A DNA stretch of 64,000 bases from Ancylostoma caninum (GCA_037903475.1 JBAJFG010000626.1:248001-312000); one strand, 5' to 3'; counted from the stretch's first letter, positions 1-13,776 are shown. Numbers and translations are program-made. The notes: generated from the sequence alone by a model not told the origin.

Positions 1-1325
1 TTAATAAATTGGTAAAGTGCAAATAGAGTGTACTGTTATGGGTGTCAATGCATAATGAGTTAAGGAGATATAAACGTAGGCCAAGCGGAAGTTTTTTGTA
101 TAGTTTGTAGTCGGAAATTCAACTGCTTAACTGAGGAAATATAAACGATCTTCAAGCAAGAGAAATTTTGCTTGCTACACGGTGCGTATCATAAATATAC
201 GCCCCCCCCCCCTCAAAAGAACGGTTTCAGCTTTCTCGCGCATCCTTGACAAATTTCTTTACGACCAATCAACTTGGCGGGCTCGAAAACCCAACTCCAC
301 CACGCTTCAGGTTACAAGGTAGAAAAATTGAGTGTAACCCGTGATTGGCCCCATCTTGCAGCTGTAACCACAAGAAGAGCGCCGGATTGAGCGGATTGTT
401 CTGAGCGCCGTTGCATCCATCAACGGGGTTCGAGCCAGTTACTGACTCCTACCTCTAAATTTGCCGCGTCCGTTGTCTTCTTAGACCTGCTCCTAGGATC
501 AAAGAGTCTCATAAAATCGCACGGCTACAGTTGGCCAGGAAAAACACGGCGACAGACTGGTCAAAGTTAGGCATTATTCTGTGAAGCTTCTGAAGACCAA
601 GAATTCGTGTTCGAATGATGTTCTCTAATGAGAAAGAGCATTATTTGGGAGGCACAGACGAAAACACTTACTACTGGATAGATCTCCGCAGCTCCTCAGC
701 GAACGGAATTTTGGATGTGCGATATGGCGCAGTTATATTGTGGGGCTACTTCTTTCAAGAAGGAGTGCCCGACATCGCTTTTGTTTGAACTCGAATGAAC
801 TCATCGACACTCAGGAGATATTCGGCGTCAATACCTTACCTTCTCTTGGCAGGCGCAGTTCATTTTCTAGTAGAAGAACACGGCTTTGTGCGTCGGTCGT
901 TCGAAATCGGCAAGTTTTGAGAGCCACATCGTGACAGTCATGGCTTCTTTCACCTGCCAGCCCACCTGTTCTGAACGGGAAAGTCAGAATCTTGCACGAG
1001 TTCAGCATGGCACTTGATTTCCGTGCAACTCGCCTGGCCGTCTTGCCGCTACAGAGACCCGCATGGTGAGGAGCCCTTATCTGTCTCTGTTCTGCCCCAG
1101 AAGGCTCCGGTCCTTCCGATATTGAAGGTTTAATTTAGGTGCACTTGCCAGTGCCTATTGAAAAGTGCAAAATTGAGATAGGAATTTTCGGTTATGCACA
1201 TGGCTCTATTCATTTTTTACTGTGGTGCCCGTATCATTATGATACGCTGCAAGATGTGGTCAAACATGGGTTACACCTAATTTTCCATTTTGCATCCAGG
1301 AGTGTGATATAGTAGGTACACATGT

Positions 1326-1460
1326 GACCGAATCGAATATATTTGACGAAATTTTTGAGTATTCGAATATTCGGGTAATTCATTCATTCGGCTTTTCGAA
1401 AAATGGGCATATTCGAACTATTCATTCAATCGGGTTGTTCATAATTAGAGTTATTCGACA
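1326..1460. repeat. Degenerate TTCGAATA repeat patch
   Basis: A run of variants of the near-palindromic words ATTCGAAT and TTCGAATA, with interspersed ATTCATTC. The same vocabulary recurs at 15890-15965 and 26640-26960. No coding signal is seen. Confidence 0.55.
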
Positions 1461-2989
1461 GTGTTTATTCATCTACAGACTTTTTGGCTTTGAAGAAAGC
1501 TATAATCGAAGACAGCCATTCTGTGGCGATCTAACGACATTATGTAATGCAAGCACGCCTTCGGGCAGCTTATGTATCTGCAGGATCTTACTCTATAAAG
1601 CGCAGACCACCCCCCCCCCCCCAACCTCTTTTGCCCGCCGCCACGGGCTCAATTGCGAAAACTGACACGCCCAATGACACGCCCATGATATATGTATGTG
1701 TACAACATGGAAATCTTCAATTAGGACATCTAATTTGCAACGAAAACGTTATATCTTGGATTTTTAAAGCAGAATGGGAGAGCCACTGATGCATTAAGTA
1801 GTAATAGCAGTTAGAAATTAACGGTCAGGGGAACAAATGGTGCACTTCATGAGCTTAATATTGTGCTTACAAAATAGGAATAGAACGTTCACGCAGTTTA
1901 TTCCTGTTAAAAGCTAATTGTGCCCGAACCACAACAATTTCGACTTTCAGCGCTATCCCAAATGAAAACGACTTGACCACGTGAGGACCTATGTTGCTAC
2001 TCATACAAAGGAACATGTAACATAATAAGAGTTAACCTCCAAACCGTTTAGGAGCTACGTAGTTTCGCAGAAAGTCACTGTCATCCGCGAAGCGCGGCGA
2101 AGTTGAGTTTACCTAGCCCGGAGGTAAAGTGGCACACGGGTCCTATCTATAATACATATCCATCACATCTGACCTTCGCCAATGTGAACGTTCAATTAGC
2201 AACAAAAAATCAATAAGAAATGGTAAAAACAGGTGATTGGAGATTGTCAGGCCAAAAATTTTTTTCTGGATAGACATGTTTTGCTGATATTTTTTGGCAA
2301 AAATATACATCTATCTCATAAAACTAGGTTATCACAAAGATAAGAAAAAAAAGTTCTATTCTAAAATGTTTGCCGAATGCTTTTGCATAGTTGGTATACT
2401 CACACTCCATGAGAAAGAAACATGTGAAACTGTCTGTAATTTAGGGTTCGGATTGAATGAGTTACTCTGTGCACCTGTTTCTGGGTTAGTGACACTGCTT
2501 GTTCAGTACATTCTGAAATTCATTGTGATACCCTATTTTATTGTGATAGATGCATATTTCTGCCAAATACCGTTATCGCTCATGGAAAATGAGCATTAGC
2601 ACAATATTTTCTCCTGAACTTCTGCGGAGAATTTTCAAAAAGAAAAGGAAAAAAATTCAAACCATGTGCAAAGATGTCATCTAAGGTGAGATTCATTCCT
2701 GAACATACACCTTTTTTCAGATTTGAGAACAGTTTTCTAGGTAGCATGTAGAAGGCTTCTGGGAGCACAAGTAATTGCACGACTGAGGAGCAAAACTACT
2801 TCTTGAAATCACTTACAAGGGAGGTGCACGAACTTAAGCTGCGCTTTCGGAACGAGACATATATGGTTGGAAAGCTTATCTTGAATGATTTTAAAGATTA
2901 TATTTGAAATTTGCTAAATGGTTAATACAAGCTCAAAATTCCACTTCTTGCCATATTGACATATATGTACCTCCTTCAATCACGGCTTG

Positions 2990-3060
2990 GCAGCTGGATA
3001 GCCGAGTGGATAGTGATGCTGACACATAGGATGAAGTCAAGGGTTTGCATCCTGTCCCCA
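2990..3060 (+). other. tRNA-like sequence (relic or SINE head)
   Basis: The sequence has an A-box-like stretch (TAGCCGAGTGGATAG) followed about 35 bases later by a B-box-like stretch (GGGTTTGCATCC). A matching seven-base acceptor stem is not evident, so this is not called a tRNA gene. A similar sequence occurs on the minus strand at 19188-19260, which suggests a dispersed tRNA-derived repeat. Confidence 0.3.
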
Positions 3061-3679
3061 ATTTTGCTTTGCAAACTTCAAAACTCCTCATCTTCTATCG
3101 CCAGGTCACAGTAAGCGTCATCACGTAGAACTCTCTCAAAAGCCTCCGCCATTCTGTGCTCTTGGCGAATTGCGTTGGTGCTATCACCCCGACCAAATCT
3201 GGCCAGAGCAAAACCGCAACCACGCATGAGTAGTCGAACATGTGAGGTGGTTATAATAGAATGAGAAAATGACCGAATAGATGATATGGCACATCAAAAT
3301 ACTTGGTCTTTGCAGCGACATTGCACTAACACCCAGTATAGAGCAATTTCCCATTATTTTCAAAGCAGCACTCATAGCTATCGCTCATTTATCTCCTGAA
3401 CAGTTCCGCACTCTGTCAAAGATTAGCTACTAAATTTTGCAAAACTTAATAACCAACCAATGCAAATTTACAGGCGATTATGATCTCAGGACCCCCATTT
3501 CTGAAGTGGGACCAGTTGATCCCTTGGTCCCTGCTGGCCGCTAGAATGAGACCCACCAGTGGGTCCCAGTGTCGTCAACGCACCCGTGGGTCTCATTGTC
3601 GCAAATGTGTTTAAAATATTTTGAAACACATGGTTAGTTACCACAATTGAGTCTCGAACGAGGCGACTCTGACCAACTC

Positions 3680-3972
3680 GTCTGATCACTGGGCAGGACG
3701 AACGCAGACCAAACGGTGTAATGGTTCGAGTAGAAACCCTAGCAGCAACGGTTGCCAGTTCCTGCCATCCTCCCCTTGATTGCTGCCGTCCCTCAGCGAT
3801 TACTGCTAAAGTGCTAACAGCTCGAGCAGCAATCGAGGGGAGGATGGCAGCAACTGGCAACCGTTGCTGCTAGGGTTTCTACTCGAACATTATTATGTAC
3901 TTAACTTTACTTACTTTACTTTCATTACTCATTCATTATGCCGTTCGGGCTGCGTTCGTGCTGCACAGACAT
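3680..3972. repeat. Foldback MITE, family E copy 1
   Basis: Inverted arms are built around GAGTAGAAACCCTAGCAGCA on the left and its complement on the right, with inner arms about GGCAGCAACTGG. The outer arms (GAACGCAG and CTGCGTTCG) are more degenerate, and a TTTACT-rich insertion lies in the right arm near 3900-3940. A better preserved copy is at 13034-13286. Confidence 0.6.
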
Positions 3973-5633
3973 CTGCTGCGTTCGTGCTGCACAGCCAACT
4001 GAGTCTATACTCAGACTCATTTCGCCATTCACGACAGATATCTCTTGATGGCGGTACTCAAGTCGTTTTCTGCTCACCGCCGCTCTTCCGGGTGGCACTG
4101 ATTTATGCGGCCGTAAGTGAGGGAATGACGTGCGTGCTGACGCGTTGTTGTAACACAGGCCACGACCTCGCGTTGAGTGGGTATCAACACGGCAGCACCC
4201 ATGCGGACGTCAATTGATCTACAGCGGATGCTGCTGCTGCTGCTGCGTTAGCAAGATGCGCTTGTCACGTTGCTATGTCTGAGACGTCAGTCCGTCGCGG
4301 TGTTGGACCTCAGTCGCTAACTCTCCGCCGAACTCTATTCTCCTCGTGTTCCTCTGGGATGTCGTGACATTGCTCTTTGACGCTTTAATTTGTGTTCGGA
4401 GTTAGAAGCGGCTGGCGGCTCCCTGGGGAATATTCAGAAATTGGCAGGCGATAGCTTGTTTTCTGTCTGTTCTGAAATTAGATCACCAGAAATATGCTTC
4501 ACTGAAAGAAAAAAAATACGGAAGAGTCAGCGGTTGTCTGTTGTTATCCTCAATCTCAAAAGTGGTACGATGACTTAGTTTTGGTGCTTACACATGCAGT
4601 TTGTTCAGTAAATGGCAAGCGTTCGATTTGCGCTTGTTACCTGGCCCAGCACCGCATGCCTGAACATACTATTTTCTTCTCAAATTTCCCTCCAGTTTTC
4701 GCTATCCAGCACCTATCGGTGAACGTGTCAGAGGCAACCGAGGAGTTGCTTTGAGCATTTGTTCTTCCATGAGTAATAGTAATATTCAATCGCGTTTGAG
4801 AAAATAACTATGCCATTCACTTTAATAACTGTTCAGAGATTTTTTTGAATATTTTCTCTAGATTTTTGCTCGGAATTATTAGTCGTTCTATAAAAACTCT
4901 AAAAAAAGATTTTCGTTGTTTCTTGAAGATTCCTACCATTATGTTAAGAATTATGAATAATCAAGGTGCTTTAGTCCCATAATAAAAGCTTCTAATCCAA
5001 CGCTTGGAGCAATCTCTTCAGCCAACTTCAAAATGAAGCATAGGAGTCTGCAGCGCCCATATTTATGAACACCTAGGAATGGCTATGGTGTGGTCTTCCA
5101 CGGTGCTGCTACCGGCGTGTAAACGTGGAATTCCCATCAATAGGCCGGAAAGGCTCGTGATGGTTCCACGAACATCAGCTTTTCGATTGGAATACTCCTC
5201 GCAAAAACAATCTACGATACAATCTTCCGGGAAATGTTCAGGAGTCACGAACAAGGAAATGGACCCACTCACGCACATGCCGCACCTTCTGTGTCTTGGT
5301 AATCGGATGACAGGGCTCATGAGCGTTCTCGAGAAGACGTCGGCTTTCCCGGAAACCCAGTCTGTACTTCGAATTTCACGAGCGAGAAGCGTTGCCTTTT
5401 TTCCGACAATTTAACCTAGTGAGAGAGGAAGATGAACTGCAGTGAGGTACAGCCATTTTGTCCAGGACAATCAGTTATTCTCGAATTGCTGGGAGGTGGC
5501 ATAATTTTCCGGGAAATTTTCCACCAGAATCAGAGCATTCCCCGCATTCTATTGATGCTCCTATAGATAACTGTTACATGTTGGTGATCCTAGGAGTCGT
5601 TTCGAATTTTCTATTCGATTTAATGGGCACAAA

Positions 5634-5648
5634 AGTGAAGTGTCCTAG
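5634..5648. repeat. Target-site duplication, left, of RTE relic
   Basis: AGTGAAGTGTCCTAG here is repeated exactly at 7126-7140 and brackets the deleted RTE copy between them. A 15-bp direct repeat is in the range expected for non-LTR retrotransposition. Confidence 0.8.
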
Positions 5649-7125
5649 TGTGAACATACGCTCACACGGGTGGGTGTATGGGATTGCTTGATTGCAGGCC
5701 GTATCCTGCAAATTGGGTCCAGACAAAAGCCCACATTCCAACGACTGGGAAGCGCATAAGAGGCAATTTGAGGCCGCCTCTGATAAATAAGTCCCTTGCC
5801 CACATTGGAGAGGAATCTCTCTTCCTCAACGATTCCGGAGTCAGATTTTGCGACAAGTCGGCCGATGAACACCACGTCGCGTCTGGATAAAATCATGGAT
5901 TGTGCTGAAGCGACGTGCTTCACCATTATAGTCCGGGTGCTGCGAAAAGTATGCAAGGACTACATATTGGACCTCAAAGGCCATTCGAAGGAGCTCAAAT
6001 ACCGCTCGATCCGTCTAGCGTCAATGGACATCGGGACGTTGGCAGGAAGGAGCCGTGAACTTGCCGCGACACTGAAGAAGCGGAAAATCGACGTCGCCGG
6101 CGTACAAGAAACTAAATGGAAGGGCTAAGAAGACGCGCGATATTGGCGATGAGTACAAGCTTATCTACTACGGCACGACATCTGGCCGCAATGGGGTTGG
6201 TATCATTGTCGGTGAACGCTACCGAGACTTCGTTACCAGCTTCCAGCGCGTTTCCGACCGCCTGATGTCTATCGCGATCACAGAAGGAAGCAGCGTGGTG
6301 AGGATTGTCTCTGCATACGTACCACAATGCGGCTGCACCGATGACAGGAAAGAACATTTCTACGGCAGTTTCGAAGCACTGCTACAGGGTTTCGATAAAA
6401 ACGAATACGTAATGATAGGTGGAGACTTCAGTGGGCACGTCGGGTCCACTACAGATGGTTATGAGAGATAGCATGGAGGACAAGGTTAAGGCACACAAAA
6501 GAATTGTACACAAAAGAAAGGTCTCGACTTTTAAGTACCTTGGATTCCGTATCACAGCTGAGGTAGCACTCTAGTTGAAGCTGAGTATCGAGCGAACACT
6601 GCATGGATTAAGTGGAGGCAGCTAACAGGAGAGGTTTGCGAGAGGAAGATCCCACTGCAATTGAAGTCAAAGATATACCGCACAGTGGTACGAGCTGTGG
6701 CATTGTATGGGGCGGAATGCTGGCCGACCACCTCGAAGCACGAGCGGACTCTCCATGCAATGGAAATGCGAATGCTCCGTTGGACCCATGGGCTCACGCG
6801 TCTCGACAGAATTCGGAACGATGATGTGCGCGCGATGTTCGGTGTAGCACCAATCGTAGCGAAGATGCGTGAGGCTCGGCTACGTTGGTACGGTCACGTG
6901 CTGAGAACTGACAACAATTCACTCTCGAAATCGGCTATGAATATCACCGTGGCTGGGCGTAGACCGAGAGGCAAACCGAAAACTCGATGGCTAGATAGAA
7001 TAGAGGAAGACATGCGGATACTGAAGCTCATAGATGAAGATGCTTCTGATAGAAGAAAATGGCGCAACCACACGAGAAACGCCGACCCCTGCTCTTGGAA
7101 CATGGCTAGAAAGAAGAAGATGAAG
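5649..7125 (+). pseudogene. Internally deleted RTE non-LTR retrotransposon
   Basis: This is a plus-strand copy of the same RTE lineage found at 41586-45024. The first 230 bases match the leader of the longer copy. An endonuclease fragment follows at about 6000-6480, carrying VQETKW (the ETRW-type catalytic Glu motif) and GGDFSGHVG (the GDxNGHVG motif), broken by stops and frame changes. Near 6480 the copy jumps directly to the region after the reverse transcriptase palm. From 6590 to 7120 it encodes the RTE C-terminal region, including KSKIYRTVVRAVALYGAECW and LRWYGHVLR. The whole reverse transcriptase catalytic core is missing. It ends in a GAA-rich 3' tail and has a 15-bp target duplication on both sides, so the deletion either preceded insertion or occurred inside an inserted copy. 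Confidence 0.85.
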
Positions 7126-7157
7126 AGTGAAGTGTCCTAGATTACATATTGTGGAAG

Positions 7158-7748
7158 CGGTACTATTGTACTTGAGCCATCGAGACATCGAGCCCAAACT
7201 CAAAACCATGGATTCCTCTGAAAACTTGCAGGCAAGGGTAATTGGATGTGCTGATCACGAATATCATATTCATTGCGCATGGTGGTATCGATTTTATTGA
7301 TTTTATCGATTTTTTTTTCAACTTCGACTCGTATCTCAAATCTCTCTGAAAAAGTGCTTCAAGAGGTTTTTGAAGTTGCTGATCACAAATATAATAACCG
7401 TTTTGCATCATAGTCTCGATTTCGTTGGTTTTCTCCAGATTTTTATCTGTAGGGCGATGTAATCGCCGACTTTACTGGAGTTTTGCCGATCAAGTCGACC
7501 TTTCCTTGTGAAATCTTCATCATATTTGTAACGAGCACCTTCAGAAACCCCAGCAGGCAAGTTCTCAGAGAGATCCGGGAGGAGGTCCATACTTGGGAAA
7601 ACATCGATAAAATCAATAAAATCGATACTATCATGCGAAGTGAATATGGTATTCGTGATCAGATTACCCCCGTATGCAAGCTTTCAGAAGAATCCATGAT
7701 TTTGAGTTTGGGCTCGATAGTGGGGCCGCTCAAGGACAATAGTACCGT
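7158..7748. repeat. Long foldback element with internal minisatellite units
   Basis: The left arm (about 7158-7320) begins GGTACTATTGTACTTGAGCC. The right arm (about 7601-7748) ends with the imperfect complement, GGACAATAGTACC. Both arms contain CGATTTTATTGATTTTATCG-type sequence. The interior has units of the type GCTGATCACAAATATAATAACC that resemble the monomers of the array at 9181-9860. No ORF of interest is present. It lies 18 bp downstream of the target duplication of the RTE relic. Confidence 0.7.
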
Positions 7749-8805
7749 GAAAGCCAGCAAGAATTGAAAGAATTCACCATTGCTCGTGTGAAAAGCCTTA
7801 GATTCCGCGAGAATGCGATCAGCTGTATGTATTTCCCAGAACTGCCACATACTCCACTCTCAAGAAACCCGCCAAACATGAACTTGTTGTGAGTTGATCT
7901 GACAGCGACATGTCAATCCTGCATTACAACTCTCTTCGTCTGTTTTATTGTTGACTATAGCTGTCTAAGAGGGAGTTGCTATCCTCCATTGCTAGATTTC
8001 TCTTTTGAGAAGTTTTTTTTTGTGGATTTTTCATAGGATATCCGGAATTTGGAAGCAATCCAGTCTCAAATGGAACAAGTTCTACTACACTGTCGTGTTT
8101 ATCTTGCTTTGTTTTTATCTATTCATTCAAGTATCACGATTGATCACATTGTAAGGCTATAAGGAGAAAATATTAGTATAAAATGAGGAAGCCGTAAAAC
8201 CATGGAGAGATCAAGAGTGCTTATGCACTTTGCCGTCCTCAGGTAGTGGATTCCTATCTTCTGGGAAGTTGCTTTGCCCTCATCTTGCTACTGCGCTACC
8301 CTTCTCTATGACACACCAAGTGCTTACGTTGCACCTTGCATTCATAACCTGGCACAAACAGTCAATCACGCAATGAACGCTACCTCAGCTGCTCAGGTTG
8401 ACGTCAACGACCACATCTCGAATAACCAACATCTGCCGTTTCAAATAAAAAATGGCACGCAAACTACTCACGTTTCATTAGATATTCATTACGTGCCGTT
8501 GGTGATGACTGATGAAACCCTAGTTATTTTTACGTCTTAAAAATAAATAATTAATTTTCTGCTGTTTACGATAGGCAATAGCTGACATGGTGACATCTGT
8601 TTGCATCTGTTCCTCCTTGCTGCCTTGTCCTCATTTTGGTGTCGAAACCTCTGAGTCAATGGAATTCTAGGAAATGTTATCACCATGCGTATCAGCTTCG
8701 AGCCGTTCAGAATTAGAGATTACACATTGTTCCGCGGGTTTACGTGATCGAAATTCGCTTCGAACAAGCCTACATACTTAGTCTGTGTATATGTATGAAA
8801 GCGAA

Positions 8806-8810
<5 letters not shown>
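7749..8810. other. Intergenic, nothing recognised
   Basis: This stretch is AT-rich with no recognised gene or repeat. An 88-codon open frame at 8274-8540 has no recognisable domain and is not called. Confidence 0.45.
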
Positions 8811-9064
<254 letters not shown>

Positions 9065-9180
9065 GTACGTTTGTATGTTATATTTGTATGTTAGTTATAG
9101 AAGCCACGGAGTGCGAACCGATCAAATTTCGCGTGTAGACAAATTTTGCGTGTAGACCCTACTTGGCCCGCGGAAGTTGT

Positions 9181-9860
9181 AGACTACTTTCGACTCAATC
9201 TTATCGAATGGTTTATCGATTGTATCTATTTTATTGACTTTTCACAATTTTTGTTCGGAGGTCAGTGAGGGCATGCTTGCTAGGGTTCTTCGATACGGTG
9301 AACACGAATATGACAACATCGGTTTATTGATTTTATTGATTTTTTTTCGTTTTCGCTCGGGAACAGGCGCGGACATGTGCGCAGTGGTTTCTTATAACAC
9401 TGAACATGAATATAATAACCGTTTTGCACGAGATATTGATTTATCGATTTTATTGACTTTTGCTATTCCAGCCCATGGGACGGGGAAGACATGTCCCCTT
9501 GGGTTCCTCAATAGGCTGAACACGAATATGACAATCATTTTGCACGAAATATCTATTTGTTGATTTTATCGATTTTTCCCGTTTTCGATTGGGGACGAGC
9601 GAAGACACGTATATTGTGGCTTCCCAGTACGCTGAAAACGAATGTGACGTCCGCTTTGCACGAAACATTGATTTATTGATTTTATTGGCTTTTCGCTTTT
9701 CTATCCCAAGGGACGGTGAGAACGTTTCTACTGGAGTTCCTCAATACGCTGAATATGAATGTGACAATTATTTAATACATCAATTCAGTGTCATCGAAAT
9801 AATTTTGCTGACTTTTCGCTTGCGGGTCAGTGGAAGAAGGTCACTTGAGATTTACTAATA
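9181..9860. repeat. Degenerate tandem array, about 116-bp period
   Basis: Units recur at about 9300, 9403, 9518, 9634 and 9750. Each has a core like GCTGAACACGAATATGACAA, then TTTTGCACGAAATATTGAT, then a TTTATTGATTTTATTGA-type AT stretch. Spacing is close to 116 bp. The foldback at 7158-7748 uses the same vocabulary, so the two belong to one repeat family. Confidence 0.75.
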
Positions 9861-12800
9861 TGCTGATCACTATAACTATAGGCAATAGCAATTGTCATCA
9901 GCAGTGTGAGGTAGCTGATGTAGTAAAACACCTGAGCGAAGCCGGGTATGCCGTCTAGTAGTCTATACGGTGAATCCAGGTGAGTTCAACGCGTGCATCC
10001 CCTAGCACTTCATTTGAGAATGTGTTTTTCAGGAATGATCTCTGCATTATTGGTTCATGTAGAGAGTATAATTGTTTTTCATGGATAACTGTAGATATTC
10101 TTTTTTTTTTGAGGTTTGAAGCATTCCTAAATATTATTTGCTCTTTTTGCACGAACATATTTTTAGTGAGGTGTTACTACTATGGTAACATGTGCCATCT
10201 CTCTGTTGTCTTCTTGTTCGAAACAGGAGGATGTAAATATGAAAGGATATAACATTTCAAATTTTTCTGATACATAGTTCATTTGCGAGTGGCGCTGAAA
10301 CACTTACAAACACATACAAAAAACAGGATATAGTGTTACCCCGTCCTCATTTTTTCGCCTTGGAAACCAAAATTGCGAGGTTGTGGTGCAGCATTACATA
10401 CATATGAATCATGTGCATACATGGGAAGCACATAATTTTCCTCCGATTCAAATGTAGATGGGTGAGGCGGCTCTCTGTCTTGGGAAATACCTTCGCACGG
10501 TGGCTTCCGTCACTGCATTGACTTTCTTCCACAAGCATTACATATGTACTTGTGCTTATTTCCAATTCATTCATTCTCGGCCACATCCGACCATCTTCTA
10601 TAGCTACATTTATAGTGCATCGGAGTCCGATTGGGTCGGATTACAAGTGACATGTATCGATCTTCGGATAACGAGGATCAATACGTATCTCTTGTTATTC
10701 GACCGGGTCGGACTCCGAGACACTATAAATAAAGCTTATGCCTGTTTCTTAATTTCAGACTAGGAGGCGGGTGGGGGAGGCCTTCCCATCCTTATTTTTT
10801 GGTTCTCGTCTAGGTCATTTTCACGATGTGTCGTTCTGACCATGTCGTGGATTAGTTTTGAAACCGCTCTTCTGATACCATGACGATGGAGTTCTTGGTC
10901 CACGCGGTCCTAATATTGCGCAGAGGGATCAGCACTAAATTTGTGAGTACTAATCATCATCCTTGAATGGGGCGTTCGTTTAATATCTTATCTCAAACAT
11001 ACTGTCACCTTCCATTCGTGACTATCGGGTTTACGTGTCGGAATAGTCTGTTGTACGTCGCTGAGCAGGGGTGGTTTTCTGTCTACATGCTCAAGACACA
11101 TTCTTCTATTATCTGACACTATAACGGTTTCGAAAGAATGGCGACTCTTTACACAGCAGAGAAGAATTCGGTCGATGGCGGCTCGCGCACTTACTATGTC
11201 TGCCTTGAGTAGGTGCGCTGCCAGTTAAAAATAATTTTTCAAAAATAAAAAATTGGAGTATACCAAACAATTCATATATTTTCTAAAGCGCCATGAAGCG
11301 CTCTTTCACATGAATACACATGCCCTGCCAAAAATAGTGAAACTGAGGAAAATAGAGGGAGAAACGAAAACGAATGCAGCGGACATTTATAATTCCTCAA
11401 CCTAATAATTCATTAGCTTCTCAGAAAAACAAAAAGCAATCTTTTCCAAAAATGCCACCATACCTGTCGCAAGTCCGGTGACCTCCTCGGCTTCTTAGGC
11501 GGAGATGTGGCTGGCTCGTTGTTTTCCTTGGCAAATGAATGACTGGAGTCAGCCACGATTGCTTCAGCGATGACATCATACAAAGTTGTGAGAAACTGCT
11601 GCAAAATTCTAGGAATAATGTGGAAGAAGGCTTTTAGATAGCGCAAAATCCGACGATCATAAACAGACTTCTGGTTTTTCATCGAAGAAGAATTCCACCA
11701 TAGCACAATCGGTGAGGAATTCAAACATAAACAAAGAAGTGGAAGCACATTCAGCTACTGGCTACGGTTCTATTAGCCTATAAAATAGTAACTCATGGAA
11801 TTGCGCTGCGTGCCATTGCGCGCCCCAATGCGAAGAAGCGCGCCCCGGCAAGGCGCGAGAATCGAGACGATTTTTGAATTGTCGTTCTGATTCCTTATAT
11901 TATAGATCTGCCAAATTGTTGAATATCCCATAGAGCTGGAAGGAATTATTCTTGTGAGCGGAACTGTCTCATGCAATCCTAAGTTACATTGTGTTATGGT
12001 ATCGTATATCTCAGTTTTTAATGAAACTGACGTGACTTGCCTTAGAAAGGAGGATGGTTTGGATGTTACATTGTGACTGATAGACGAAAGGGTAATCGTT
12101 GCTTATAACTCTCCACTGTTCATGAGAGTAAATAACGTGCTATTATATTAAGCGTAAGAAGCGTAGTAGAAGTTCGAGTAAAAACTTGTGATTGAGCGTG
12201 GGAAAAAAGCGGGGTCTCCGCATTGGCTAGCTAGATGGAGAATAAAATTAGTGAAAATACCACTCGAAATAATAAATAATTAATGAAAATTACCCGAAAA
12301 TAATAACAAAAACAATCAATCAAAAATAAGCTAACACAAGACTTATTTTTCGTATGGTAATTTCAAGAATCTGTATGTAGCGATTTTTAATGGCCTGCGA
12401 TGAATGGCCCCAAGTTCATTTTCCTAAAGTTAATGCACCGGCTTGAATATTGTAACCTCCTAGACATTTTCCCTACGTAGAACATCCATTTTTCCGTTCT
12501 AAAACTTTTTTTTTTGATTTCATTATAGACGAACCTTTCCTAGAGATGAATTCGTGGGCGTTAGCATCACAATTATTATCTGGATAACAGCGCTGTACGT
12601 GGCAAACAAAAAATGGACCCGAGACTCGAGGTGTCATTCTCATTCCCTGTGGCGTCTTCTTCCTCACGCGCGTTCTCCTGCAGTCTCATGAACCAGCAGC
12701 GGTCAATAACCGTCAATCTTGCCCTGGCGGCATTTCTGCTCGCAACAGGCAGCTAGGCGGTAATTCTTTTTCTTCTCGAGGGTTATGATAAGACTGAGGG

Positions 12801-13033
12801 ATGTCTCATTTTATCGAGGCGCATATGCGACACCTGTGTGAGCACTACGCAGTGATTATGGCACTCTCAAAAATAAGGGCAACAGCTGTCGCAGAGTTCA
12901 CTGAGATGCTTCATAATTCCTTTTCCCTGCCTTTAATTATGATCACTCCTTGTTCAAAGGCTTACATAGCTAATGTTTATTTGATTTGTGGGAAGAAAAA
13001 TCGACTTACAACTTTTATAGAAGGTTTATTTCA
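9861..13033. other. Intergenic with one small MITE
   Basis: No gene is recognised. Apart from the 0.12-kb foldback at 10610-10728, nothing stands out. The open frame on the minus strand at 11413-11748 (111 codons) has no recognisable motif. Confidence 0.45.
10610..10728. repeat. Small foldback MITE
   Basis: The left end, TTATAGTGCATCGGAGTCCG, faces the inverted right end, CGGACTCCGAGACACTATAA. The arms are about 28 bp and the whole is about 119 bp, with AT-rich flanks suggesting a TA target. Confidence 0.65.
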
Positions 13034-13286
13034 CTCTGATAACTGTGCAACGCGAACGCAGCCCGAACGGCGCAATGGTTCGTTTAGAAACGCTAGCAGC
13101 AGTGGTTCCCAGTTGCTGCCATACTCCCCTCAGTTACTGCCAACTCTCAGCAATTGCTGCTGAAGGGATGAAAGGTTGAGCAGCAATCGAGGGGAGGATG
13201 GCAGCAACTGGGAACCGTTGCTGCTAGCGTTTCTAACCGAATCACTACGCCGTTCGGGCTGCTTTCGTGTTGCACCGTTATCAGAG
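13034..13286. repeat. Foldback MITE, family E copy 2
   Basis: CTCTGATAACTGTGCAACGC at the left is mirrored by a right end finishing TTGCACCGTTATCAGAG. Inner arms include AGCCCGAACGGCG and its complement, and CTAGCAGCA and its complement. At about 253 bp it is almost wholly palindromic. It has no coding capacity of its own. Confidence 0.75.
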
Positions 13287-13776
13287 CAGATGCTGAAGAC
13301 AAGTACAGTGTCAATTTTGTACCATGACCCCATTTTTATAGGGCTACGGGCTATACGGCTAGGTGTAGGGTAGTTCACACTGTGTCACAGAATCTTCCTG
13401 GAAAAATCTCACATGACTCCCTTATTAAAGGTCTCAGCCAATTTTTTTCTAAACATTCGATTCCGTGAAATATAGGCAGTGGCGATTTGTGAGCCCTACA
13501 GCATATGTTCCAGTAGGACGTAGGTAATTAAGCAGTTCGAGTGATAAGAAACAAGGACTGATCCATTTTATCTACACTACCTGTCAGCTGATCAATCACA
13601 TGGTGTTGGTTTTTTCGAAGGAAGTTCAGCGCCTCAGTTGCTATCCGAGCTCATGTATCATGGAGCATATTCCTGAAGCATTGATTGGTAAGTGTGGATA
13701 ACAAGGATTTTCTTTCGCTGCAAACGACAATTTCCAGTTGCTAGGTGTAAATGCCATACACTGGTTACGGCATGAG

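Larger units (their letters stand above)
1..5633. other. Gene-poor intergenic DNA
   Basis: No gene is recognised. The stretch holds short homopolymer C tracts (about 201-212 and 1610-1622), an AT-rich patch of TTCGAATA-like repeats (1326-1460), a tRNA-like sequence (2990-3060), a foldback element (3680-3972) and a short CTG run near 4230. The interval 5079-5414 is open on both strands (111 codons plus, 85 codons minus) and richer in GC than its surroundings, but I recognise neither translation and see no flanking splice pattern that settles a strand. Confidence 0.5.
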
